A stretch of DNA of 64,000 nucleotides from JBFMFH01 sp964481395 (GTDB lineage: Bacteria; Acidobacteriota; Vicinamibacteria; Vicinamibacterales; JAKQTR01). The stretch covers positions 91,056-155,055 of the forward strand of contig CAYZYG010000001.1 of the NCBI GenBank assembly GCA_964481395.1. The letters run 5' to 3'. Positions 34,413 through 43,375 of the stretch are shown one piece after another; position 1 is the first letter of the stretch, and each line of letters opens with the position of its first letter. Position numbers and translations under genes: made by a program. The notes beneath the pieces are model-generated. The model had not been told where the DNA came from. It worked only from the letters and a program-made list of their open reading frames with translations, and made no database searches.

Positions 34413-34613
34413 ATGCCTCTCTACGAGTATCAGTGCCAGGAATGCGGCCACCGCTTCGAAGCGCTCGTGATCGGGTCACGCCGGCCCGAGGCGTGCCCGA
34501 AGTGTTCCAGCCCCGAGCTCGAGAAGCAGTACTCCACGTTCGGGATGGCCTCGACGGGCGGGTACGGCGGGTCGTTCAGCAGCGGCGCCGCCTGCAACAC
34601 CGGAAGTACTTGA
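34413..34613 (+). CDS. FmdB-family zinc ribbon protein
   Basis: 66 residues. MPLYEYQCQECGHRFEALV and ACPKCSSPELEKQY form the two CxxC knuckles of the FmdB/CxxC_CxxC_SSSS zinc ribbon. A Gly/Ser-rich tail follows (TGGYGGSFSSGAAC). CCGGAG lies about 7 bases before the ATG. Members are putative regulatory proteins of unknown function found in many bacteria. Confidence 0.93.
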   Translation: MPLYEYQCQECGHRFEALVIGSRRPEACPKCSSPELEKQYSTFGMASTGGYGGSFSSGAACNTGST

Positions 34614-34647
34614 GGGATTTGATCTGAGGCGGGCCGGGGGCTCGCCA

Positions 34648-34716
34648 GAAGACAGGGACCGGGGGCCGGGGACCGGGGATCGGTTCTGAGCCGGGAGTCG
34701 GGATTCGGGATTCGGG
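34648..34716 (+). repeat. Second copy of the GGGGACC/GGTTCTGAGCC repeat
   Basis: GACAGGGACCGGGGGCCGGG, GATCGGTTCTGAGCCGGGAG, then GGGATTC units. It is nearly identical to 32591-32665 and in the same orientation. Confidence 0.8.
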
Positions 34717-34753
34717 CAAGGCAGGGCGCGCTTTGCCCGGTGCACATTCTCTC

Positions 34754-34842
34754 CGTCATTCCCGCGAAAGCGGGAATCCAGCACAAGCGCTCTTCGTCAT
34801 CCCCGCGAAAGACACCGTCATTCCCGCGAAGGCGGGAATCCA
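34754..34842. repeat. Cluster of dRS3-like palindromes
   Basis: ATTCCCGC-GAAA-GCGGGAAT at 34758-34777 and ATTCCCGC-GAAG-GCGGGAAT at 34820-34839 each sit in a CGTCATTCCCGC...GCGGGAATCCA frame. A half copy (CGTCATCCCCGCGAAAG) lies between them. A further full copy is at 52608-52633 in the other orientation. The shape is that of short palindromic repeats such as neisserial dRS3. Confidence 0.85.
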
Positions 34843-34851
34843 GAGGCACAA

Positions 34852-34884
34852 AGGCCGCAGGCAGCGCCACGCCACCTGCGGCCT
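34852..34884 (-). terminator. Hairpin terminator after the secreted protein gene
   Basis: AGGCCGCAGG at 34852-34861 pairs perfectly with CCTGCGGCCT at 34875-34884. Read on the minus strand it follows the stop at 34913 and is followed by TTTG. Confidence 0.55.
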
Positions 34885-34912
34885 CACGCTTTCACGCGCC
34901 TGGCGACCTCGC

Positions 34913-35809
34913 CTACTTCCCGGTGTTCACGTACGACACGCACGCGCCCTGGTTCTTGAAGGAAGTGCCGTTGGCCCTGGACAGCGACTTCCATCCGTTG
35001 GCCTTGCAGGCGTCCTTCGTCAGTGCCACTGAAAAAGCCGTGAACTGCACCGCCGGCTGATAGCCGGTCCAGCCTGTATCGGCACGGAAGGTCCCAACGC
35101 CGCCCGCGCCCCCGTCACTGTAGAAGCCAGCGTGGCTCGTGTTCCAGAAGGTCACGTCCGGATCGACGTCAGTACCGATGGAAGGGGCCACCCCGACGTT
35201 GCCCACGTTGGAGGTGCCGACGTTCAAGGACTCGTACGGCCCAGGAAGTCCAATCGGAGAATACCCCCACGTATTCGTATTGTACGCGACCCCGAAGATC
35301 AGTTCGTCAGGCAAGTCCAACGCGAGACTCCGAAGGTCGAAGCCAATCTCGAAGGCGAAGCCGCTGTAACACTCTCCATCGGTCGGTGACTTCCACCGGT
35401 TGCCCGTGCAGTCCGGACTGGCCTCAGGCCGCCACGGAATCAGGAAGTTCTGGGTCAAGGTTCCCAGCAGTGGCCCCGCCGCCGGCGTCGTTCCGCTGTT
35501 GTCAACGGCGTAGATGTTGAGCGTGATCGGATGCACGTAGCCGGCCGCGTCCATCCACGGATAGGTACTGTGGAGCGCCCAGTTACTCATCAGGACGGTG
35601 GCACTACCCGCCCGGCGGTGGGAACCATCAAGGGCAATGTGGTCTCCCCATTCCGCTGTCGACGTCGCCTGGTAACCCAGACTCGGAACATTCGGCGGCA
35701 CGGGAGTCGGCACGCTGTCGAACACCGGCGAACCCGTCTGCGCATTCGCCACACCAGCGACGCCAACGAACAGACACATTGCCGTAATCCAGGGGGCACT
35801 TTTCTTCAC
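34913..35809 (-). CDS. Secreted beta-rich protein with C-terminal KNQGxCVSYV module
   Basis: 298 residues starting at GTG 35809, with AAGGAGGA six bases upstream. A signal peptide (WITAMCLFVGVAGVANAQ) is followed by a beta-rich domain (GSATVLMSNWALHSTYPWMD, FEIGFDLRSLALDLPDELI) and a short C-terminal module, KDACKANGWKSL and FKNQGACVSYVNTGK. That module, with its paired Cys, is a recurring tail on secreted proteins in several phyla; its role is unknown. Base composition is less GC-rich than in neighbouring genes. Function cannot be named. Confidence 0.82.
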   Translation of the reverse strand: MKKSAPWITAMCLFVGVAGVANAQTGSPVFDSVPTPVPPNVPSLGYQATSTAEWGDHIALDGSHRRAGSATVLMSNWALHSTYPWMDAAGYVHPITLNIYAVDNSGTTPAAGPLLGTLTQNFLIPWRPEASPDCTGNRWKSPTDGECYSGFAFEIGFDLRSLALDLPDELIFGVAYNTNTWGYSPIGLPGPYESLNVGTSNVGNVGVAPSIGTDVDPDVTFWNTSHAGFYSDGGAGGVGTFRADTGWTGYQPAVQFTAFSVALTKDACKANGWKSLSRANGTSFKNQGACVSYVNTGK

Positions 35810-36227
35810 TGTCTCCTCCTTACAAAAACGACCCGCAGGTCGCCCTCGCCGGACGCACCATGCGCACCGGCAGACTTCAGGCCAAGCTGCCTGGTCTCTC
35901 GCGCCCGCGTCATGCTGCAGGCGGCCCGAATGAGCACACTGCAGCCGGAAGACTGCTGCCGAGGACCTCGCAGGCCGTGGATGGAACTGGCTTGCCCGGA
36001 GTCACTCTATCCGAAGGGACGTCAGATCACAAGGCGGAGGACGGCGACGGAGGGACGCGACTCGAAGAGTCGCTGGAAGGCGGTTCCAAGCCGGGCTCGG
36101 GACGGGGACGCCCCGGAAGCGTAGGCACGAGTAGGCCGCGGGTGGCGCCGACACCCACGGCCCCGTTCCGAGACGAATCGTATTGTCGTTCCCCTGACTC
36201 CGACCAGAAACACTCGCTCCGTCGGCG
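35810..36227 (-). other. 418-base spacer, no gene; possible small attenuator hairpin
   Basis: No convincing coding region. Read on the minus strand, CGACC-TGCG-GGTCG followed by TTTTTGT (35842 down to 35822) is a short terminator-like hairpin just upstream of the ribosome site of the secreted protein gene, so it could act as an attenuator. The stem is only 5 bp. Nothing else was recognised. Confidence 0.35.
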
Positions 36228-36848
36228 TCACCGCCGAGGCGAGAACTTCCCGAAGCCAGCGCTGTAGGGACTCAGGTACTGCAGACCATGAATACCAGAA
36301 CAGGGATCGTTCGATACGTCCTGGATGATGGCAAATTCACCCCAGATCACCGGCCCGATCTCGCTCCCATCCGACGCATACCAAGTTCCGCCGACGTTGG
36401 AAGCATCCGCCGGAGCAGCGACGATCTTCACGAAGTAGGTCCAGCGGCGCTTCTTTCCTTTGGCATCAAGACACACGCCAGCCTGGTGATTCGTCAGCCA
36501 CGCTCCGGAACCAATGTAGCTAGTGAAGCCGAAGTGGCGGTCGAGGAGGCCGTCTCCGTCACAGTCCTTGTTGCTCAACCAGGCGTCGTTCCACTTCATC
36601 TGCAGTTCGTCGTCTTTGTAGGGCTGGCACCAAGCTGCGTCTCGGTACGCATCGCAATAGGTGCCGTTGAACAAGTGGGCTTGGTAGTTGTAGCCCCACT
36701 GGTCGTAGCCGGTCTGGATGACGTCGCCCGCCGACGTGAGCAACTGCCCGCTTTGAATCGTGGTGCACTGGGCTGCAGCATCTTGGGCCCCGGCCAGAAG
36801 TCCGCCAATTGCCAGTGCTGCAAGTAGAACCAAGCTGCTTCGCTTCAT
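36228..36848 (-). CDS. Secreted protein of unknown function
   Basis: 206 residues. A signal peptide (LVLLAALAIGGLLAGAQDAAA) is followed by a domain rich in aromatic residues and Asp (GYDQWGYNYQAHLFNGTYCD, KWNDAWLSNKDCDGDGLLDR, SYIGSGAWLTNHQAG). The DCDGDGLLDRH loop looks like a calcium-binding segment. GGGGGAG lies 5 bases before the ATG. Two leader hairpins (GCCCTTTCGCAAGGGC and GCTCCAG...CTGGAGC, about 36893-36945) precede it on the minus strand. I do not recognise a characterised family. It belongs to a run of three minus-strand secreted genes. Confidence 0.78.
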   Translation of the reverse strand: MKRSSLVLLAALAIGGLLAGAQDAAAQCTTIQSGQLLTSAGDVIQTGYDQWGYNYQAHLFNGTYCDAYRDAAWCQPYKDDELQMKWNDAWLSNKDCDGDGLLDRHFGFTSYIGSGAWLTNHQAGVCLDAKGKKRRWTYFVKIVAAPADASNVGGTWYASDGSEIGPVIWGEFAIIQDVSNDPCSGIHGLQYLSPYSAGFGKFSPRR

Positions 36849-37021
36849 ACGGCTCCCCCTTTGTGGACGTTACCCGAATTCCTCGATACCGCTCCAGCCG
36901 TCGACTGGAGCGACGAAGGGACGAAGCCCTTGCGAAAGGGCCTGAACCGATGCGCCTGTAGGGACCCCAACAATATGTGCCCCGGATCGCCGTCTGTCCA
37001 GGGACGCCGCCGAAAATAGCC

Positions 37022-37052
37022 GCCGCGGGCGGCGCCGAACGCCGCCCGCGGC
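37022..37052 (-). terminator. Intrinsic terminator after the HYR-domain gene
   Basis: GCCGCGGGCGGCG at 37022-37034 pairs perfectly with CGCCGCCCGCGGC at 37040-37052 around a 5-base loop. On the minus strand it lies 30 bases past the stop at 37083 and is followed by GGCTATTTT. Confidence 0.7.
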
Positions 37053-37082
37053 TGTCAGTTCAGCCCGATCGGGCGTCGGTTC

Positions 37083-39257
37083 CTACCGCCGCTTCCAGTG
37101 CCCGCGCGGGTCGTCGTCCTCCGGATCGTCGCGATCGACGCAGTGTTCGTTGAGCTTCTTCGACGCATGGAGGGCGTGCTTCCAGGCGTTCCGGTAGTGC
37201 TCGATCGCACTCGTGAACCTGTCATCGGCAGCCCGTTCGTCGCCCTTCAGCAGTTCCCGGTTCGCTTTCGCCAGTTCCTTGGGATTCCCGCCCTGCGCAT
37301 CGCTGATTGCAACGGTTGCCAGCAGACGGTCTGCTGCGACGATGCGATTGATGAAGCCCCGAATGATATCGTCGTCGATCATGCTCTTCCGGTCACGGAC
37401 GATCGCGATCAGCTTGATGACGGTGTCCTTCTCCTCCTGGAACACCCGACTCCCCTTCTTGGGGTCGGGGTGCAGCGGGTCGTCCCAGAGCGATGGGTGG
37501 AGGGACTGCTTCAGTTGGGCGATAGCCTGGTCGAGCCGGCGGCCATCCTCCCGGTCAGTTACGGTCGCGCGCAGGGTCTGCAGATTCGTCAGGATACTGG
37601 CCTTCGCGTCCTGCACACCGAGAACCGTGAATCTCGTCGAGCAGGTTTCCTCGTTCCCGGCTTCATCGGCAACCGTGATGGTCACCGGATGGACGCCGAC
37701 ACCGAGGAGTGTCCCAGCCAGCGGCGCCTGGGTGATCAGGAGGTTGGCCTCATCGGTCACGTCGTCCGTCGCAGTGACGCTGGCGGTAAAATCTGGAACC
37801 GTGGCGGTCCCACTTCCGTCGGCGTAGGCCGACTGCGTTGGGGCGCACTGGCTGATCGTCGGCGGCGTCGCATCAACGAACTCGAAGTTGTAGGTCGTGA
37901 TGCCAGCCGATGTCCCAATCGTGAATGCGTCGACGTAGGCTACGGTCGGGCCCCAGCCCGATCCGACCTTGAAGAGAACCGCGCCAAGCGTGGCGTGGAT
38001 ACCCGCCCGAGGGAACGCAGCCCGCACCTGCGACCAGGTGCATGGCGCAGCCATCGAGCAGATGGCGTTGCCGGGAGCCCTGGTCGCCCACCATTTCCCA
38101 GACAGTGCGTTCCACATCTGCCACGTCCCGGTGGCGACAGTCTGGGTGTAGTAGGGTTCGAACACCAGTCGCCCCTGAAAGTTGGTGGTCCCGTCCGTCA
38201 GGTCATAGTCCACGTTGAATTGGAGCGCCGGGGCGTAGGCTGGGTCGCCCGACTCCCTATAGGTTGAATACGAGAGACTGGTTATGTCTGACAGCGCTGT
38301 CCCGGGATATGCCCTCCAGATTAGGTACCCTCCCGTCGTGTCTCCGACCTCAAGGCGGACACTTCCCTGTCCCAACGGCGGGACGGCGGGCCCTAGTTCG
38401 AACGCCCCACTGGAGACGCCGGCGTGGGTGTCGTTGCCGAACGCCCAGCCCTTCGGGTCGACATTGCTGACGGTTTCGGTGTTCGCCTCGAGGCCGACGC
38501 GTTCGGAGTCGTCGATGGCTAGGAACGAGAACTCCACGTTGGCTAGCCAACCATAGCGGTTTCCCCCTACGTTCGTCCCGATCGTGTCCGCGCCGCCCGG
38601 AGCATTGACGTTGTCGTTACAGAGCGTCCAGGAACCCACAGTCACTTCGTTCGGGTCGATCACGCTCATGGTTACCGCCAGCACGCCGTCGCCACGGTCA
38701 TAGAAGTGGTGCTGGAAGACGTACCACCCTGTTGCGGCCAGAGCGATCGGGTTCCTGCCAGGGTTCTTCGGATAACTGTTGCCTCGACCGGCGTTGTTCG
38801 AAGCCGAGACGATGAAGCGATTGGTTCCTGGGGCTGGGCCTGTTCCATCGTTGTAAAACCCGACGTTAAACACGAAGTCGCGTCGGTGAACGTCGGTGGT
38901 GCCGCTAATGGCAGACGTGTAGTCAAACCGCTTGTCGTTTGCGTAACCCCCGCTGACGTCAAGGTAGACTGCGAGTCGCGTCACGTAACCATTCGGCGGA
39001 AACACAAAGCCCTTGCCGCCCCAGTAAGTGTACGCGCTGCCGTACACCTCTGCGTGGTAGGAATCTGACCGGGAGGCAATTCCGCCTGAACCACTCTCCA
39101 CCCGAACTGCACTGAACCAACCGGCGGTATCAGTCTCGAACCCCTGGAAGTACGGCCCAGGCGGCGGGTCTGCGAGCGTTGGTGCTGGCTGGCTGCCAAC
39201 CAGCGCCAGCACGGCCAGCAGCATGAGTATCCGCGTCACGATTCTCCTCTTGTCCAT
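37083..39257 (-). CDS. Large secreted protein with HYR domain
   Basis: 724 residues. AAAGGAG precedes the ATG at 39257. After a signal peptide (ILMLLAVLALVGSQPAPTLA) come two beta-rich domains that look like carbohydrate-binding or jelly-roll folds (YFQGFETDTAGWFSAVRVES, about 35-250; GWAFGNDTHAGVSSGAFELG, about 260-450). An HYR/Ig-like domain follows (PPTISQCAPTQSAYADGSG to CSTRFTVL). An alpha-helical, charged C-terminus ends in DDPEDDDPRGHWKRR. No catalytic motif is visible. It may bind surface polymers. It is less GC-rich than its neighbours, as are the other two secreted genes here. Confidence 0.8.
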   Translation of the reverse strand: MDKRRIVTRILMLLAVLALVGSQPAPTLADPPPGPYFQGFETDTAGWFSAVRVESGSGGIASRSDSYHAEVYGSAYTYWGGKGFVFPPNGYVTRLAVYLDVSGGYANDKRFDYTSAISGTTDVHRRDFVFNVGFYNDGTGPAPGTNRFIVSASNNAGRGNSYPKNPGRNPIALAATGWYVFQHHFYDRGDGVLAVTMSVIDPNEVTVGSWTLCNDNVNAPGGADTIGTNVGGNRYGWLANVEFSFLAIDDSERVGLEANTETVSNVDPKGWAFGNDTHAGVSSGAFELGPAVPPLGQGSVRLEVGDTTGGYLIWRAYPGTALSDITSLSYSTYRESGDPAYAPALQFNVDYDLTDGTTNFQGRLVFEPYYTQTVATGTWQMWNALSGKWWATRAPGNAICSMAAPCTWSQVRAAFPRAGIHATLGAVLFKVGSGWGPTVAYVDAFTIGTSAGITTYNFEFVDATPPTISQCAPTQSAYADGSGTATVPDFTASVTATDDVTDEANLLITQAPLAGTLLGVGVHPVTITVADEAGNEETCSTRFTVLGVQDAKASILTNLQTLRATVTDREDGRRLDQAIAQLKQSLHPSLWDDPLHPDPKKGSRVFQEEKDTVIKLIAIVRDRKSMIDDDIIRGFINRIVAADRLLATVAISDAQGGNPKELAKANRELLKGDERAADDRFTSAIEHYRNAWKHALHASKKLNEHCVDRDDPEDDDPRGHWKRR

Positions 39258-39804
39258 ACGCACTCCTTTGAGATGGCCTCCACGGACGTGAGCGGGCATG
39301 CTGCCGCTCGCAGGCGCGCGGCGCCCCCTTAAGGAGGCCGGCGCAGGTGCACACGACCACATCGTCCTGACGACTGCGCCCGGGCAGCCGGCTTTCAGTC
39401 AGGGAGGAGGCACCGTGCGCGTCAACGCGCACGGCGCCCCCGAGGCCACCCCAGTGCACAGCGGATCACGCAGGGGCGCGGTCGATCACGGGAGGCTCAC
39501 AGGCTGCGAGGAATGTGGCTCCGGACGCCCGCGGGCGTGTCGCGATCATGGGCACAAGCAAGGGGAATACCGGATCGGCCCGATTCGAGGGGCGTCAGGC
39601 GACGACTTGACGCGTCAAATCACGCCAAACGGGGGTCCCGCGACCTCAGAATAGGCCGGTGAAGACGCGTGCGAGGCCTCGATCCTCAACAGGCGTTGTA
39701 TGTCAGGAAACGCGGCAACGGAATGGGTGGCTTGAGAGGCTAGAATGACAGGATGGTCCGCCCAAGGCGGGCCGACCCCCGCATCGACCCCAAGGAGTTC
39801 GTTC
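39258..39804. other. 547-base spacer without a supported gene
   Basis: Short open frames here have unlike composition and no ribosome site. GTGCGCG-TCAA-CGCGCAC at about 39416-39433 is a small hairpin. TAGAAT at 39741-39746 may be a -10 for the protease gene, and AAGGAG at 39791-39796 is its ribosome site. Nothing else was recognised. Confidence 0.6.
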
Positions 39805-42800
39805 ATGAAACGCGCGTCGATCCTCGTTCTGCTGTTCCTCGTTCTCGCCGGCACGGCTCACGAAGCCCAGACGCCGGCCGGCCAGGAAGCACGCCTGCTG
39901 CGCTTCCCCGCCATCCACGGCAACCAGGTCGTCTTCACCTACGCCGGCGACCTCTTCACGGTCCCGGCCACGGGCGGCGTCGCCCGCCGCCTCACCAGCG
40001 ACATCGGCTTCGAGATGTTCCCCCGCTTCTCCCCGGACGGAAAGCAGATCGCCTTCACGGCCCAGTACGACGGCAACACGGAGGTCTATCTGATGCCGGC
40101 CGAGGGCGGCATCCCGAAACGCCTCACCATCACCGCGACGCTCGGGAGAGACGACGTCTCGGACCGCATGGGCCCGAACAACATCGTCATGGGCTGGAAG
40201 GACCAGGAGCACATCCTCTTCCGCTCGCGCCGCGCCGAGTGGAACGACTTCCGCGGCCAGCTCTACCTCGCGTCGACGAAGGGCGGCGCTCCCGACATGC
40301 TGCCCCTGCCCCGCGGCGGGTTCGGCGCCTTTTCCCCCGACGGCACGAAGCTCGCCTATAACCGCGTCTTCCGCGAGTTCCGCACCTGGAAGCGCTACCG
40401 CGGCGGCCAGGCCGACGATGTGTGGATCTACGACTTCGCGACGAAGCAGACGACGAACGTCACGAACAACGAGGCGCAGGACATCATCCCGATGTGGTCG
40501 GGGAACAAGGTCTACTTCCTCTCCGACCGCGACAAGCGGATGAACGTCTACGTCTACGACCTGGGCACGAAGCAGACGAAGCAGTTGACGAGCTTCAAGG
40601 ACTACGACTGCAAGTTCCCGTCGATGGGCGACAAGGCCCTGGTCTTCGAGAACGGCGGCTACGTCTACAAGCTCGATCTCGCGAGCGAGAAGAGCGAGAA
40701 GATTCCCGTCGTCATCAACGAAGACTTCGACAGCGGCCGCCAGGGCTGGGTCGACGTCAGCAAGAGCATCACGAACTACGAGATCGCCCCGGATGGCAGC
40801 CGGGCCCTGTTCGGATCCCGCGGTGACGTCTTCACGGTCCCCGCCAAGACCGGCCCCACGCGCAACCTGACCCGCACGCCCGGCGTCCACGAGCGCAACT
40901 CGAAGTGGTCGCCCGACGGCCGCTGGATCTCGTACATCTCCGACGCCACGGGTGAGGACGAGATCTACATCCAGGCCCAGGACGGGAAGTCCGCGGCGGT
41001 GCAGGTGACGAAGGGCGGAGACGTCTACAAGTACCAGCCGATCTGGTCGCCCGACTCGAAGAAGCTGCTGTGGTCGGACCGCAAGCAGCGCCTGCAGTAC
41101 GTCGACATCGACACGAAGGTCATCACGCCGGTCGGCGAGGCCAAGGCCTTCGAGATCACGGATTACGCCTGGTCGCCCGACAGCACGTGGGTGGCCTTCG
41201 CGAAGCCGGAGGAGAAGCAACTGGGCACGGTCTACCTCTACTCCCTCGAGTCGAAGCAGACGACCCCGGTCACCGACGGCTGGTACGACTCCTCGGCCCC
41301 GGCGTTCAGCGCCGACGGGAAGTACCTGTACTTCTCGTCCGACCGGTCGTTCGCGCCGCGCTACGGCCAGACCGAGTGGAACCACATCTACCTCGACATG
41401 GCCCGCATCCACTTCGTGGCCCTGGCGAAGGACACGAAGAACCCCTTCGAGCCGAAGAGCGACGAGGTCAAGATCAAGGAAGAGGCGAAGCCGGCCGAGA
41501 AACCCGCGGACAAGCCCGCCGAGGCGGCGGCCAAGCCGGGTGACAAGCCGGCGGCCACTCCGGCGGCCAAGCCCGAGGCAAAGCCGGCGGACGCCGCCCC
41601 GGCCATGAAGGTGGATCTCGACGGCCTTCAGTCGCGCATCGGCGTCCTCCCCACGCCCCCATCCGGCTACCGCAACATCGTCTCGGTCGGATCGAAGGTG
41701 TTCTACGTCCGCATGGGCAGCCGCGACACGGCCCCGAACCTCTGCGTGTACGACCTCGAGAAGAAGGAGGAAACGAACCTCGGACCGTACGGCGGCTTCG
41801 AGATCTCGGCCGACGGCAAGAAGATGATCGTCAGCCGCCAGGACGCCTACGGGATCATCGACCTGCCCGGCGGCCGGATCGAGCTCCGGGACACGCTGAA
41901 CCTCGGCGACATGAAGGTCGCGCTCGACCGCCACGCCGAGTGGCGGCAGATGTTCAACGAGTCGTGGCGCCAGATGCGCGACTTCTTCTACGCGCCGAAC
42001 ATGCACGGCCTCGACTGGCCGGCGGTGCGAAAGGCCTACGAGCCCCTGGTCGCGCACGTCAACCACCGCGCCGACCTCACCTACGTCATCGGCGAGATGA
42101 TCTCGGAGCTGAACGTCGGCCACGCCTACGTGGGCGGCGGCGACCTGCCGCAGCCGGAGCGGATCCCGCTGGGGCTCCTCGGCGCACAGATCGACCGTGA
42201 CCCGGCCTCGGGCTACTACAAGGTCACGCGCATCCTGAAAGGCGAGAACTGGACCCGCGAGAAGCGGTCGCCGCTGACCGAGATCGGCGTCAACGTCAAG
42301 GAAGGCGACTTCATCCTCGCGGTGGACGGCCGATCGACCAGCACGATGCCCGACTTCTACGAGTCGCTGATCGACAAGGCCGGCAAGCAGGTCACGCTCT
42401 CCGTCAACGCCACGGCCGCGACCGCTGGCAGCCGAGACACGGTCGTGGTGCCGCTCGACAACGAGCTGCCCCTCTACTACTTCAACTGGATCGAAGAGAA
42501 CCGCGAGAAAGTGTCGAAGGCCACAGGAGGCCGCGTGGGCTACGTCCACATCCCCGACATGGGGGTGAACGGCCTCAACGAGTTCGCCCGCCAGTACTAT
42601 CCGCAGTTCGGCAAGGAAGCGGTCATCATCGACGTCCGCAGCAACGGCGGCGGCAACGTCTCGCCGCACATCATCGAACGCCTGCAGCGTCAGCCGGTCT
42701 TCATCGACTCGCCGCGCAACGCAGGCCAGACGACTGACCCGGGCGGGTTGATCATGGGTCCGAAGGTCGCGCTCGCGGACGAGTTCTCAGCCTCGGACGG

Positions 42801-43134
42801 CGACATCTTCGCCTACCGCTTCAAGTACTACAAGCTGGGCCCGGTCATCGGCAAGCGCACCTGGGGCGGCGTGGTCGGCATCCGCGGCGCGCTGCCGCTG
42901 CTCGACGGCGGCGTGCTCAACCGGCCTGAGTTCTCGCAGTACGACGTTGCCGGGACGGGCTGGATCATCGAAGGCGTCGGCGTCGAGCCGGACATCGTCG
43001 TCGACAACGACCCGGCGAAGGAGTTCGCGGGAGAGGATCAGCAGCTCGACAAGGCCATCGAGGTCATCCTCGACCTGCTGAAGAAGAACCCGACGAAGAT
43101 CGCGCCGCCGCCGCCGTACCCGGTCAAGCGGTAG
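39805..43134 (+). CDS. Tricorn-like S41 protease, secreted
   Basis: 1109 residues. Signal peptide (ASILVLLFLVLAGTAHEAQ), then a TolB/beta-propeller region (repeats of FSPDGKQIAF, WSPDGRWISYIS, WSPDSKKLLW). A Pro/Ala/Lys-rich linker near 560-615 (EKPADKPAEAAAKPGDKPAA) precedes a second propeller part, a C1 domain, a PDZ domain (IGVNVKEGDFILAVDGRST) and the S41 core (VIIDVRSNGGGNVSP, ALADEFSASDGD with the nucleophilic Ser). Tricorn proteases trim peptides; secreted bacterial forms probably degrade periplasmic or external peptides. AAGGAG eight bases upstream supports ATG 39805. The stop directly precedes the scaffold gap. Confidence 0.95.
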   Translation: MKRASILVLLFLVLAGTAHEAQTPAGQEARLLRFPAIHGNQVVFTYAGDLFTVPATGGVARRLTSDIGFEMFPRFSPDGKQIAFTAQYDGNTEVYLMPAEGGIPKRLTITATLGRDDVSDRMGPNNIVMGWKDQEHILFRSRRAEWNDFRGQLYLASTKGGAPDMLPLPRGGFGAFSPDGTKLAYNRVFREFRTWKRYRGGQADDVWIYDFATKQTTNVTNNEAQDIIPMWSGNKVYFLSDRDKRMNVYVYDLGTKQTKQLTSFKDYDCKFPSMGDKALVFENGGYVYKLDLASEKSEKIPVVINEDFDSGRQGWVDVSKSITNYEIAPDGSRALFGSRGDVFTVPAKTGPTRNLTRTPGVHERNSKWSPDGRWISYISDATGEDEIYIQAQDGKSAAVQVTKGGDVYKYQPIWSPDSKKLLWSDRKQRLQYVDIDTKVITPVGEAKAFEITDYAWSPDSTWVAFAKPEEKQLGTVYLYSLESKQTTPVTDGWYDSSAPAFSADGKYLYFSSDRSFAPRYGQTEWNHIYLDMARIHFVALAKDTKNPFEPKSDEVKIKEEAKPAEKPADKPAEAAAKPGDKPAATPAAKPEAKPADAAPAMKVDLDGLQSRIGVLPTPPSGYRNIVSVGSKVFYVRMGSRDTAPNLCVYDLEKKEETNLGPYGGFEISADGKKMIVSRQDAYGIIDLPGGRIELRDTLNLGDMKVALDRHAEWRQMFNESWRQMRDFFYAPNMHGLDWPAVRKAYEPLVAHVNHRADLTYVIGEMISELNVGHAYVGGGDLPQPERIPLGLLGAQIDRDPASGYYKVTRILKGENWTREKRSPLTEIGVNVKEGDFILAVDGRSTSTMPDFYESLIDKAGKQVTLSVNATAATAGSRDTVVVPLDNELPLYYFNWIEENREKVSKATGGRVGYVHIPDMGVNGLNEFARQYYPQFGKEAVIIDVRSNGGGNVSPHIIERLQRQPVFIDSPRNAGQTTDPGGLIMGPKVALADEFSASDGDIFAYRFKYYKLGPVIGKRTWGGVVGIRGALPLLDGGVLNRPEFSQYDVAGTGWIIEGVGVEPDIVVDNDPAKEFAGEDQQLDKAIEVILDLLKKNPTKIAPPPPYPVKR

Positions 43135-43135
43135 G

Positions 43136-43235
43136 NNNNNNNNNNNNNNNNNNNNNNNNNNNNNNNNNNNNNNNNNNNNNNNNNNNNNNNNNNNNNNNNN
43201 NNNNNNNNNNNNNNNNNNNNNNNNNNNNNNNNNNN
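43136..43235. other. 100-N scaffold gap
   Basis: Exactly 100 Ns. The 55 bases before the gap (43081-43135) are repeated identically just after it (43236-43290). That is what two contigs overlapping by a 55-mer look like when scaffolded without merging, so the gap probably hides no sequence. Confidence 0.95.
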
Positions 43236-43290
43236 AAGAAGAACCCGACGAAGATCGCGCCGCCGCCGCCGTACCCGGTCAAGCGGTAGG
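43236..43290 (+). repeat. 55-base duplicate of the protease gene end (assembly artefact)
   Basis: Identical copy of 43081-43135, including the last 17 codons and stop of the tricorn-like gene. It carries no start and is best removed by merging the contigs. Confidence 0.9.
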
Positions 43291-43319
43291 CCCGGTTCAT
43301 GTCCCGCGCGGGATCGGGG

Positions 43320-43375
43320 AACTGGGACTGGGGACATCCGTAACGGATCCCCGGTCCCTGGTCCCCGGTCCCGAC
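43320..43375 (+). repeat. Dispersed intergenic repeat with heptamer tail
   Basis: GGGGACATCCGTAACGGATC is followed by CCCGGTCCCTGGTCCCCGGT. Same family as the copies near 3991, 26611 and 52637. Confidence 0.65.

Noticed and set aside
35531..36124. 197-codon plus-strand gene over the secreted protein start
   Set aside because: It overlaps the N-terminus, GTG and strong ribosome site of the minus-strand secreted protein and looks random.
36849..36960. Cyclic di-GMP (GEMM) riboswitch before the secreted protein gene
   Set aside because: Two neat hairpins exist in the leader, but the conserved GEMM core bases are missing.
39298..39654. 118-codon plus-strand gene in the 547-base spacer
   Set aside because: No ribosome site, no homology signal that I recognise, and Gly/Arg/His-rich composition of a chance frame.
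39703..42669. 988-codon open frame on the minus strand
   Set aside because: It lies antisense to the tricorn-like protease, whose propeller, PDZ and S41 motifs are unmistakable. The antisense product is a low-complexity Arg/Val/Asp-rich shadow typical of GC-rich DNA.
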